Below, piece after piece: positions 57,131 through 64,000 of a DNA stretch of 64,000 nucleotides. The notes beneath the pieces were generated by a model. It was not told the origin of the DNA. It worked only from the letters and a program-made list of their open reading frames with translations, and made no database searches. Within the stretch, counting starts at the first letter, position 1, and the number at the start of each line of letters is the position of its first letter. The DNA comes from Tepidiforma bonchosmolovskayae (GTDB lineage: Bacteria; Chloroflexota; Dehalococcoidia; Tepidiformales; Tepidiformaceae). The position numbers were made by a program, and so were the translations under genes. Location of the stretch: positions 1 to 64,000 of the forward strand of contig NZ_CP042829.1 of the NCBI RefSeq assembly GCF_008838325.1. The letters are read 5' to 3'.

Positions 57131-58324
57131 ATGACCTACCGCCCCGCGCGCATGCGCTTTGGCATCTTCCTGGCCCCGTTTCACCGGCTGGGCGAAAACC
57201 CGACCGTCGCGCTCCAGCGCGACCTCGAGCTGATCGACCACCTCGACCGGCTCGACTACGACGAGGCCTGGTTCGGTGAGCACCACAGTGCCGGCTGGGA
57301 GCTGATCGCCTCGCCTGAGCTGATGATTGCGGCATCGGCGCAGCGCACGAAGCACATCAAGCTCGGGACCGGCGTGAGCTCCCTGCCGTACCACCACCCC
57401 TTCATGCTGGCCGACCGCATGGTCCAGCTCGACCACATGACGCGGGGCCGGGCGATGTTCGGCGTTGGCCCGGGCGCGCTGACCTCCGACGCGTACATGC
57501 TCGGCATCGATCCCATGACGCAGCGGGCACGGATGGACGAGGCGCTCGGCGTCATTCTCCGGCTCTTCCGCGGCGAAGTGGTCACGATGGAGACGGAGTG
57601 GTTTACGCTCCGCGAGGCCCGGCTGCAGCTGGCGCCGTACACGCACCCGCATATGCCGGTAGCGGTTGCGAGCACGTTCTCGCCCGCGGGCCCGGTAACC
57701 GCCGGAAAGCACGGCGTCGGCATCCTCAGCGTGGCGGTGTCCCAGCCGGGCGGCCTCATCTCCCTCTCCAGGACGTGGGAGATGGCCGAAGAGGCGGCGG
57801 CGAACGCCGGGAAGACCATCAACCGGGACGACTGGCGGCTCGTGATGCCGATCCACCTCGCCGAGACGCGCGAGCAGGCATTCGCCGACGTCGCCGAAGG
57901 CATGATGCGCTGGAACAAGGAGTACTTCGAGAACACCCTCGGGCGGCCGGCCGACCCCTCGAACCCCGGCGACGTCGAATCGACGGTCGCGCGAGGTGGC
58001 GCCATCATCGGCACCCCGGACGATGCGATCGAGGCGGTTGAGCGGCTCCTTGAGCTCTCCGGCGGGTTCGGCTGCCTGCTGGGGCTAGCCCACGAATGGA
58101 CCACCTGGGAGAAGACGCTGCACAGCTACGAACTCTGGGCGCGGTACGTGGCTCCCCGGTTCCAGGGCCAGTACGATCGGATCGCCGCGAGCCAGAAGTT
58201 CGTCGCCGACAACCGGGCGACCATCTTCGGGCCGAACGCCGCAGCCATCGGCAAGGCGTTCATCGATGCCGGCGTGCAGCTGCCGGCCGAGATGCTGAAC
58301 CGGATGCAGCGCGGCAACGTGTAG
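57131..58324 (+). CDS. LLM-class flavin/F420-dependent oxidoreductase, first copy
   Basis: A 397-residue luciferase-like monooxygenase-family protein with a TIM barrel. The signature FGIFLAPFHRLG, DYDEAWFGEHHSAG, LGTGVSSLPYHHPFMLADRM, and the terminal IGKAFIDAGVQL are visible. It probably uses FMN or coenzyme F420; the family oxidises diverse substrates such as limonene or alkanals. It has a hairpin near its ribosome site and begins 221 bases from the divergent M23-like gene. Confidence 0.9.
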   Translation: MTYRPARMRFGIFLAPFHRLGENPTVALQRDLELIDHLDRLDYDEAWFGEHHSAGWELIASPELMIAASAQRTKHIKLGTGVSSLPYHHPFMLADRMVQLDHMTRGRAMFGVGPGALTSDAYMLGIDPMTQRARMDEALGVILRLFRGEVVTMETEWFTLREARLQLAPYTHPHMPVAVASTFSPAGPVTAGKHGVGILSVAVSQPGGLISLSRTWEMAEEAAANAGKTINRDDWRLVMPIHLAETREQAFADVAEGMMRWNKEYFENTLGRPADPSNPGDVESTVARGGAIIGTPDDAIEAVERLLELSGGFGCLLGLAHEWTTWEKTLHSYELWARYVAPRFQGQYDRIAASQKFVADNRATIFGPNAAAIGKAFIDAGVQLPAEMLNRMQRGNV

Positions 58325-58347
58325 CAGCGCTGGTTGCCCGCCTGCGG

Positions 58348-58371
58348 CCCCGCCGACATGATTGGGCGGGG
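58348..58371 (+). promoter_or_regulatory. Hairpin covering the ribosome site of the TIGR01906 gene
   Basis: CCCCGCC (58348-58354) pairs with GGCGGGG (58365-58371) across a ten-base loop. The right arm includes the GGGGAG ribosome site for ATG 58380. It can end the LLM transcript or control translation. Confidence 0.45.
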
Positions 58372-58379
58372 AGAGCTTG

Positions 58380-59129
58380 ATGGTGCACACGTTCCGGCTC
58401 CTTGCAGCGGCGGCGTACGCTCTGGCGCTCCCGCTGCTCATCGTGACAGCGCCCGTGCGGTGGCTCGCGAGCGACATCGCCGTCTACGAGCGCGGGTTCC
58501 GCACCTACGACGCAGAAACGCGCACCGGACTTCCGCTTGCGGAGCTCGACCGCGCCGGCCGCGACATCATCGACTACTTCGAGAACGACGCGCGCGACTT
58601 GCGCATCGTGGTGACGGTCAACGGCGTCGAGGAGCCGCTCTACAACGACCGCGAAACCGCCCACATGCGTGACGTGAAGCGGCTCATGTGGGCGCTCTAC
58701 CGGGTTAACGAAATCGCGCTCGTGGTGGTGCTGGGGTACATCGCGCTGGCCGTCCTCTGGTCGCGGGAACGGTCGGTCCGCGGACTGGCCACGCTGTCGC
58801 TCGCCGGGCTGGCTGCCGGCGGGCTGGTCGTCGGTCTCATCGCAGCGTTCGCGCTCACCGGGTTCGACCAGGCGTGGACAGCGTTCCACGAGGTCGCATT
58901 CAGGAACGATCTCTGGCGGCTCGACCCGGATACCGACCGGCTCATCCAGATGTTCCCGGAACCGTTCTGGCAGGACGTCACGTACCTCGCGGGCGGCATC
59001 ATGGCCGCGGAGGCGCTGGCCGTCGCGACGCTGTGCGCCGGCTACCTGCTCAGAACCCGGAGCGAAAGCGGGTCAGTTCGCGGACGCGCAGGCACACCCG
59101 CCGCCACCACAGCACCCCGCGGCGGGTGA
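58380..59129 (+). CDS. TIGR01906/DUF1461 integral membrane protein
   Basis: A 249-residue membrane protein with four helices (about 5-25, 105-125, 140-160, 210-230), with the family lines FHEVAFRNDLWRLDPDTDRLIQMFPEPFW and YERGFRTYD. Function unknown. ATG 58380 follows GGGGAG by six bases. Its last 57 bases overlap the end of the converging small FmdB-type gene. Confidence 0.85.
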   Translation: MVHTFRLLAAAAYALALPLLIVTAPVRWLASDIAVYERGFRTYDAETRTGLPLAELDRAGRDIIDYFENDARDLRIVVTVNGVEEPLYNDRETAHMRDVKRLMWALYRVNEIALVVVLGYIALAVLWSRERSVRGLATLSLAGLAAGGLVVGLIAAFALTGFDQAWTAFHEVAFRNDLWRLDPDTDRLIQMFPEPFWQDVTYLAGGIMAAEALAVATLCAGYLLRTRSESGSVRGRAGTPAATTAPRGG

Positions 59130-59291
59130 ATCGGCCGTTGCGATGGCGCCGCGCGGTGCGGCGAACATCGAGAGCATCCGCTCCGCGCGATGGCCCCGGG
59201 CACAGGTGGCGGGCTCGTTCGCCGCCGACATCGGGCGGCGCTGCTCGAACTTTTCGCGGCAGGTCGGGCAGTAGAACTCGTAGATGGCCAT
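59073..59291 (-). CDS. FmdB-type zinc ribbon with cysteine-rich tail
   Basis: A 72-residue protein with an FmdB-type zinc ribbon at the start (YEFYCPTCREKFEQRRPMS), but the second pair is C-x(n)-C lacking one of the two expected CxxC cysteines (PATCARGH). It ends GCCGGGGCACASAN, a cysteine-rich tail that could bind metal. It is the second zinc ribbon of this kind in 5 kb. The coding overlap with the converging membrane protein gene is 57 bases. Confidence 0.78.
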   Translation of the reverse strand: MAIYEFYCPTCREKFEQRRPMSAANEPATCARGHRAERMLSMFAAPRGAIATADSPAAGCCGGGGCACASAN

Positions 59292-59320
59292 AGGCAGAGT
59301 ATACCGCCGGACGGCATCGT

Positions 59321-59581
59321 TCAGGCGGCGCGGTTGGCGCGCCGGCGGCGTGCGCGCTGCGCCGTACGTGTGACGGGCTGCTGGCGCGCATTGAGCGCGA
59401 TGATGCTGGCGGTCCGCCGCTGCCGGCGTACTGGCGGCTCGATGGGCGGCAGCGCAATCGACGAGGGCGCCGCAAGCACGACCCGCGTGATGGCGTTCGA
59501 AGGCTCGACCCAGCCATCATCGCGCTGACGGCGCAGCAGGGCGTCGACGATCGCCCGGTAGAACCGCATCAGCCATGCCAT
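59321..59581 (-). CDS. Small basic unknown protein (weak call)
   Basis: An 86-residue basic protein (MAWLMRFYRAIVDALLRRQRDDGWVEP to a C-terminal Arg-rich end). It fills the gap between two minus-strand genes, and there is only a weak ribosome site. No recognised domain; it may be spurious. Confidence 0.35.
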   Translation of the reverse strand: MAWLMRFYRAIVDALLRRQRDDGWVEPSNAITRVVLAAPSSIALPPIEPPVRRQRRTASIIALNARQQPVTRTAQRARRRRANRAA

Positions 59582-59632
59582 GGGGAGTAGACGATAACCG
59601 GGGGATTCCCCTAATGGCAACCACTCAGCAAC

Positions 59633-60418
59633 TCACCAGTTTCCCCGCTCGACGGCCTCGAGGAACGCGCCGACGACGGCATTCCACTCGGCGGCGCGTT
59701 CGAAGTAGCACGAATGCCCGGCGCCAGCGATGACGTGCACCCGGGCCCCGCTGACGAGCGAGGCCGCCTCGCGGATCATCTCCGGCGGCGTGATGGCGTC
59801 GTACTCGCCGACGACATAGAGGATCGGCACACCCAGTGAGGAGAGGAGTTCGTGCATGGAGCCGCGATAGCCGGGCGGGGGCGGACCCAGCAGTCCACGG
59901 GGCCTCGGCGGATTGAGCGCATTAATCTGCCGGTAGAGCAGGGCCAGGGCTGGCTCTTCCGCTTCGAACCCGGGCGCGAGCGCCTGCTCCCGGAGGCTTG
60001 CGCCGCCGCGGTCCTCGCGCAGCTCCTGCTGCATCGCCCTGATGCGGTCGTTCGTCGCGCCGGCCGTCGTCCCGCACAGCACAAGCGACGCGATGCGCTC
60101 CGGAGCGAGGCGCGCGAGCCCTGCTACCGCCCGACCGCCCATCGACTGGGCGACGATGTGGGCGCGCTCGATGCCGAGATGCTGCAGGAGTGCAAGGAGG
60201 TCGGTCCCGAGGGTCGTGCGGCCCACAGCCATGTCGCCTCGCGACAGGCCCCAGCCCCGCGCATCGTACGTCGTGACCCGGTAGCGGGGAGCGAAGGCCG
60301 CGACCTGCTGCCACCAGGCGAGGTGGTTGCCGCCAGCGCCGTGGATGAGTACCAGGTCCGGCCCCGAGCCTTGCTGCCGGTAGTAGATGTGGGCGCCGTT
60401 CACCCGGGCGTATGGCAC
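59633..60418 (-). CDS. Alpha/beta hydrolase
   Basis: A 261-residue alpha/beta-hydrolase: IHGAGGNHLAWW oxyanion region, nucleophile elbow AQSMGG (Ser near residue 94), catalytic Asp in VVGEYDAITPP and His in GAGHSCYFE. Possible roles are lactonase, esterase or C-C hydrolase. A GTG at 60418 is the start; TAGACT is seven bases upstream, indicating a leaderless transcript. It is divergent from the second LLM gene. Confidence 0.87.
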   Translation of the reverse strand: MPYARVNGAHIYYRQQGSGPDLVLIHGAGGNHLAWWQQVAAFAPRYRVTTYDARGWGLSRGDMAVGRTTLGTDLLALLQHLGIERAHIVAQSMGGRAVAGLARLAPERIASLVLCGTTAGATNDRIRAMQQELREDRGGASLREQALAPGFEAEEPALALLYRQINALNPPRPRGLLGPPPPGYRGSMHELLSSLGVPILYVVGEYDAITPPEMIREAASLVSGARVHVIAGAGHSCYFERAAEWNAVVGAFLEAVERGNW

Positions 60419-60425
60419 GCAACGG

Positions 60426-60431
60426 AGTCTA
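60426..60431 (-). promoter_or_regulatory. -10 element with probable leaderless GTG start
   Basis: TAGACT on the minus strand lies seven bases before GTG 60418 and there is no ribosome site between. Confidence 0.4.
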
Positions 60432-60445
60432 CCGCGCGGCCGCGC

Positions 60446-60474
60446 TTCACCGGAGCGCGGCAGCTGCGTAGGCT
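60446..60474 (+). promoter_or_regulatory. Predicted promoter of the second LLM gene
   Basis: TTCACC (60446-60451) and TAGGCT (60469-60474) are 17 bases apart. TAGGCT is also the -10 of the LexA-boxed promoter at 30521. Leader about 18 bases with AGGAGGT before ATG 60500. Confidence 0.55.
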
Positions 60475-60499
60475 CAGCCCCACACCCAGGAGGTACGCA

Positions 60500-61426
60500 A
60501 TGAAGATCGGGCTCGGCATCGGCATTACTGGCAGCGAGGGCATCGACGACGTCATTCGACAGATCCAGCGGGCCGAAGAGGCAGGATTCGATTCCGCCTG
60601 GCTTCCGAACATCTTCGGACTGGACGCCATCACCACCATTGCTGTGGCAGGCAGGGAGACCTCGCGGATCGAACTCGGAACATTCGTGGTCCCGACCTAC
60701 CCGAGGCACCCGGTCGCGATGGCGCAGCAGGCGCTCACCGCGGCTGCGGCCGCTGGCGGCCGCTTCACCCTCGGGATCGGTCTCAGTCATCGCATTGTCA
60801 TCGAAGGGATGTTCGGCCTGGACTATTCGAAGCCGGTCCGCCACATGCGGGAATACCTGTCGGTCCTCATCCCGCTGCTCGAGGGGAAGCAGGTCCAGTT
60901 CCGGGGCGAGGAGTACCGCGTCCAGGCCCAGCTTACCGTGCCCGGGGTGTCCCGGCCGTCGGTGGTCGTCGCGGCGCTCGGGCCGCAAATGTTGAAGCTT
61001 GCAGGGCGGCTCGCGGACGGCACGGCGACCTGGATGGGCGGCGCCAGCTATCTCCGCAACACCGCGATCCCGGCGATCCGCGCGGCCGCAGCCGAGGCCG
61101 GCCGGCCGGCGCCCCGGGTGGTCTCGGGCTTCCCGGTCGCGGTGACGGACTACCCGGACCGGGCGCGTGAGTCGGCGGCCCGCATCTTTGCGGTCTACGG
61201 GCAGCTGCCGTCCTACCGCGCCGTGCTGGATGTCGAGGGAGCAGCCGGGCCCGCGGACGTGGCCATTGTCGGCTCCGAAGCGGAGGTCGAGGCCCGTCTC
61301 CGCGAGCTGGCCGCTGCCGGAGTCACCGACTTCAACGCCTCGCCGTTCCCGGTCGATGGGGACCCGGGCGCCGTTCGCCGGACGGTCGAGTTCCTCGCTG
61401 CCGCCCGGCGCGAGGGGCGCATCTGA
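60500..61426 (+). CDS. LLM-class flavin/F420-dependent oxidoreductase, second copy
   Basis: A 308-residue LLM-class protein, shorter than the one at 57131 and not a close paralogue: KIGLGIGITGSEGIDDVIRQIQRAEEAGFDSAWLPNIFGLDAITTIAVAG and LGTFVVPTYPRHPVAMAQQALT are typical for F420-dependent reductases (MER-like). Substrate unknown. It has a good promoter and ribosome site and is divergent from a hydrolase gene. Confidence 0.9.
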   Translation: MKIGLGIGITGSEGIDDVIRQIQRAEEAGFDSAWLPNIFGLDAITTIAVAGRETSRIELGTFVVPTYPRHPVAMAQQALTAAAAAGGRFTLGIGLSHRIVIEGMFGLDYSKPVRHMREYLSVLIPLLEGKQVQFRGEEYRVQAQLTVPGVSRPSVVVAALGPQMLKLAGRLADGTATWMGGASYLRNTAIPAIRAAAAEAGRPAPRVVSGFPVAVTDYPDRARESAARIFAVYGQLPSYRAVLDVEGAAGPADVAIVGSEAEVEARLRELAAAGVTDFNASPFPVDGDPGAVRRTVEFLAAARREGRI

Positions 61427-61435
61427 GGCAGGGAG

Positions 61436-61464
61436 TTTCGCGCCGCAGCAGCGTTCGATACGCT
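61436..61464 (+). promoter_or_regulatory. Predicted mutS2 promoter, probable leaderless start
   Basis: TTTCGC (61436-61441) and TACGCT (61459-61464) are 17 bases apart; ATG 61473 follows the -10 by eight bases. The inverted repeat GTTCGA-tacgc-TCGAAC (61452-61468) covers the -10 and may bind a repressor. Confidence 0.5.
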
Positions 61465-61472
61465 CGAACTGC

Positions 61473-63830
61473 ATGAACGACCACACGCTGCGCGTTCTGG
61501 AGTTCGAACGCGTCCTCGACATGCTTGCCGGGGAGGCCTCCTTCAGCATGGGGGCCGAGAAGGCCCGGGCGCTCCGGCCAGCCACAACGTGGGAGGGCGC
61601 GCGTCAGCTCGCGCAGGAGACCGCCGAGATGCGCCTGCTCGACCAGCAGGGCATCGACATCCCGTTCTCCGGAGCCCGGGACATCAGGCCGCACCTCCGC
61701 GCGGCCGCCATCGGCCAGATGCTGGAACCGGGGGCCCTGCTCGAATGCGCACAGGTGCTCACGACCGCCCGCCGCGCCCGCCTCGTCCTGGAGAAGGTCC
61801 GCGATCGTGTTCCGACGCTTGCCGCGATCGGGGACCGCATCGGCGATTTCCGCAGCTTCGCCGACGAGGTCGAGAACGCTATCTCGCCGCGGGGCGAAGT
61901 GACCGACGCGGCAAGCGACCAGCTGGCGCTCGTCCGGCGCGAACTGCGCGCGGCGGAGGCCCGGCTTGAGCAGCGGGCCCAGGCTGCGCTCGCCGATGCG
62001 GTGCGCAAGGGTGCCGCGCAGGAGGGCCTACTCACCGAGCGAAACGGCCGGAAGGTGATCCCGGTGCGGTCCGACAGCCGGTCGGCTGTCCCCGGCATCG
62101 TCCACGACGTCTCGTCCAGCGGCGCCACGCTGTTCATTGAGCCGTTCGCCGTGGTGGAGGCGGGCAATGCCGTGCGGGAGCTCCGGCTGGCTGAGGAGCG
62201 GGAGGTCCGCAGGGTCCTGCAGCGGCTGACGGACCTGCTCGGCATTCGCGCCGAGGAAGCCCTTCGCTCGGTCGAGGCACTCGGCGACCTCGACCTGATC
62301 CATGCCAGGGCGCGCCTTGCGCGGAAGATGGGCGCCGCCCTCCCGCCGGCCGGCGAGGTCGAACGATGGTTCGGGCCGGGAGGGTCGACCCAGCTGCGCC
62401 GCGCCCGGCATCCGCTGCTGCGCGGCAACGTCGTCCCCATTGACGTGACCGTTGGGGAGTCGCCGCAGGGGATCCTCATCACCGGCCCCAACACAGGCGG
62501 CAAGACCGTCGCCCTCAAGACCATCGGCCTGCTCACGCTCATGGCACAGGCAGGTATGGGCGTGCCGTGCGACGACGGGAGCCGGGTCCGGTTCTTCCCG
62601 CGCATCTACGCAGACATCGGCGACGAACAGTCGATCGAGCAGAGCCTCTCTACCTTCTCGTCGCATCTGCGGAACATCATCAGCATCCTCGGGGAGGCCG
62701 ACCGCGATACCCTCGTGCTGCTCGACGAACTCGGCGCAGGGACTGACCCGGCCGAAGGAGCGGCCATCGCCCGGGCTGTCATTGAAGAGCTGCTCGACCG
62801 CGGGACCACCATCGTCGCAACAACCCACCACGGCGAGCTGAAGGTCTTCGCGCACAGCGACCCGCGGCTTGAGAACGCCTCGGTGGAATTCGACCTCGAA
62901 ACGCTCAGCCCTACGTATCACCTGGTCGTCGGTCTCCCCGGGCAGTCGAACGCGCTGGCGATCGCCCGGCGTCTCGGTCTCGACGAGCATGTGGTCGAGC
63001 GGGCTTCGGAACAGCTTTCACCGGGGCACTTTGAGCTGGAGGAGCTGCTTGCGGAGATTCGCAGCCAGCGGCGCGAAGCCGAAGCAGCCCGTGCTGCTGC
63101 AGAGGCTGCCCGCCAGGATGCCGAGCGGCTCCGCCGCGAACTCGCGCTGGAGCGGGAGGCGATTGAGCACGAGCGCGCCGCACTCCTCGCCGAAGCGAAA
63201 CGCGAGGCCGACGACACCCTCGCCCGGATGCGCCGGGAGCTCGAGCAGCTGCGGAGGCGCGCAGCGGAGCGCCAGTTCGACCCGGTGGCTGCCCAGGAGG
63301 CGCTCCGGCAGGCAGAGCGCGAACGGGAGCAGCTCGCGCGCGCGGCCGTGGCGCGGCGGGCCGCAACTGCCTCACCCGTCATCACCCGGGAGGTAGAGCC
63401 CGGCGACCTCGTTCACGTGCGGGATATCCCGCAGCTCGGCGAGGCGCTGACCGCGCCCGGGGAGGATGGCCGGCTCGAAGTGCAGTTCGGCAGCCTCCGG
63501 ATGAAGGTGAGCATCGACCGGATTGACCGGATCGAGAAGCCCAACCCGTCCGGCGGCCGGGTGGTTGTCCCCGCGGGTCCGCAGGTCAGCCACGAGCTCG
63601 ACCTGCGCGGGCAGCGCGCTGAAGCCGCGCTGGAGCGGTTCGAGAGCTACCTCGACGCGGCATACCGCGCGGGGTTGCCGTTCGTGCGGATCATCCACGG
63701 GAAAGGGACGGGGGCACTCCGGGCTGCGATCCGCGAGGCCCTGGCGAAGCACCCGCTCGTCCGGAGTTACGAATCGGCGCCGGCCGCGGAAGGCGGCGAT
63801 GGCGTCACCATCGCCCTGCTTGCGGGCTAG
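61473..63830 (+). CDS. mutS2: MutS2 endonuclease-family protein
   Basis: A 785-residue MutS2. Helical core region (residues 1-310), ATPase with Walker [16 protein letters not shown], Walker [17 protein letters not shown], and a coiled coil (about 515-640, many AxR/E repeats), then the Smr domain at the C-terminus ([29 protein letters not shown]...[11 protein letters not shown]). MutS2 acts in recombination control and ribosome rescue rather than mismatch repair. It probably begins without a leader; the rarA gene follows six bases after its stop. Confidence 0.95.
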   Translation: MNDHTLRVLEFERVLDMLAGEASFSMGAEKARALRPATTWEGARQLAQETAEMRLLDQQGIDIPFSGARDIRPHLRAAAIGQMLEPGALLECAQVLTTARRARLVLEKVRDRVPTLAAIGDRIGDFRSFADEVENAISPRGEVTDAASDQLALVRRELRAAEARLEQRAQAALADAVRKGAAQEGLLTERNGRKVIPVRSDSRSAVPGIVHDVSSSGATLFIEPFAVVEAGNAVRELRLAEEREVRRVLQRLTDLLGIRAEEALRSVEALGDLDLIHARARLARKMGAALPPAGEVERWFGPGGSTQLRRARHPLLRGNVVPIDVTVGESPQGILITGPNTGGKTVALKTIGLLTLMAQAGMGVPCDDGSRVRFFPRIYADIGDEQSIEQSLSTFSSHLRNIISILGEADRDTLVLLDELGAGTDPAEGAAIARAVIEELLDRGTTIVATTHHGELKVFAHSDPRLENASVEFDLETLSPTYHLVVGLPGQSNALAIARRLGLDEHVVERASEQLSPGHFELEELLAEIRSQRREAEAARAAAEAARQDAERLRRELALEREAIEHERAALLAEAKREADDTLARMRRELEQLRRRAAERQFDPVAAQEALRQAEREREQLARAAVARRAATASPVITREVEPGDLVHVRDIPQLGEALTAPGEDGRLEVQFGSLRMKVSIDRIDRIEKPNPSGGRVVVPAGPQVSHELDLRGQRAEAALERFESYLDAAYRAGLPFVRIIHGKGTGALRAAIREALAKHPLVRSYESAPAAEGGDGVTIALLAG

Positions 63831-63835
63831 CGGCC

Positions 63836-64000
63836 GTGGATCGCCCGCCGCTGCAATCCGGCTTCGATTTCGGCAACGACGAGCCGGCCGCCGCGGGAGG
63901 GGCCGATGCCCCGCTTGCCGCACGGATGCGGCCCCGGACGCTCGACGAGGTGTACGGGCAGGATGCTGCGGTCGGGCCGGGGTCGATGCTCCGCGAGCTG
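63836..64000 (+). CDS. rarA: Replication-associated recombination protein RarA/MgsA, 5' part
   Basis: The GTG at 63836 opens a frame that runs to the window edge (55 codons). The segment [30 protein letters not shown] matches the start of RarA/MgsA AAA+ proteins, here with an N-terminal extension of 25 residues ([17 protein letters not shown]). RarA acts at stalled forks. The Walker A is beyond the edge. Confidence 0.88.
   Translation, partial: MDRPPLQSGFDFGNDEPAAAGGADAPLAARMRPRTLDEVYGQDAAVGPGSMLREL

Overview
The window is 64 kb of GC-rich bacterial chromosome, densely packed on both strands, with no rRNA, tRNA, CRISPR array or insertion sequence that I can recognise. The gene mix suggests a flagellated, chemotactic, probably thermophilic relative of the Chloroflexota: Rel and MutS2 of the Gram-positive type, LexA-like boxes of the CGAAC-N4-GTTCG type, a ferredoxin-dependent 2-oxoacid oxidoreductase, CheC, CheD and CheX, many alpha/beta hydrolases, and luciferase-like flavin or F420 oxidoreductases. 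The taxonomic placement is an inference from gene content and base composition; no marker gene here settles it.

Layout. 390-3251: a biotin carrier protein, a small membrane protein, then a UspA / two RCK proteins / prephenate dehydratase run. 3261-6169 (minus): a secretion cassette of two paralogous short exported proteins, a Ser-His signal peptidase fused to a DUF5305-like region, and a small RTX-like exported protein; all three exported proteins carry an A-[ST]-N-T-V-P motif at the end of the signal peptide. 6439-13647: an assortment including an XdhC-like fragment, TatA, an EndoIII/MagIII-like glycosylase, a DMT exporter, an A-type Fe-S carrier, a P-loop kinase, a crotonase, a VanY-type peptidase and a hydrolase. 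13651-22029: hydrolase, lytic transglycosylase, DinB and PHP proteins, a LysR regulator, and korAB flanked by two CBS-domain proteins. 22291-30340: a tandem HD-GYP protein, a cytidylate-kinase-like protein overlapping a lipoprotein gene, a hydrolase gene with an in-frame stop near its start, a PNPOx-like gene facing a MocR/PdxR regulator, and comM. 30485-35424: a promoter with three LexA-like boxes driving a 70-residue membrane protein, then rel and hisS back to back, a J-like zinc-ribbon membrane protein and a small membrane protein.

35467-43708 is the motility and chemotaxis block: fliM, an unknown gene and cheX leftwards; cheW-cheA-cheC-cheD-cheY-cheB-cheR rightwards in one tight operon. 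43668-53837 holds a PAP2 phosphatase, an LPG-synthase-like flippase, and a CoA-metabolism block (class I CoA-transferase, two adjacent CaiB/BaiF transferases, acetyl-CoA synthetase-like ligase, acyl-CoA dehydrogenase), then a lipoprotein. 53956-64000 has a matrixin-like protease, two FmdB-type zinc ribbons with metal-rich tails, DUF402, an M23-like protein lacking catalytic histidines, two LLM oxidoreductases, a hydrolase, mutS2, and the start of rarA cut by the right edge.

Promoters look like TTsrCC-N17-TAnnnT. For about six genes the -10 element lies only 6-8 bases before the start codon, so leaderless mRNAs are probably common. The most unusual items are the signal peptidase/substrate cassette, the LexA-boxed mini membrane protein, the shared rel/hisS promoter core, the in-frame TAA in an otherwise intact hydrolase gene, and strong hairpins inside the 3' ends of converging genes.
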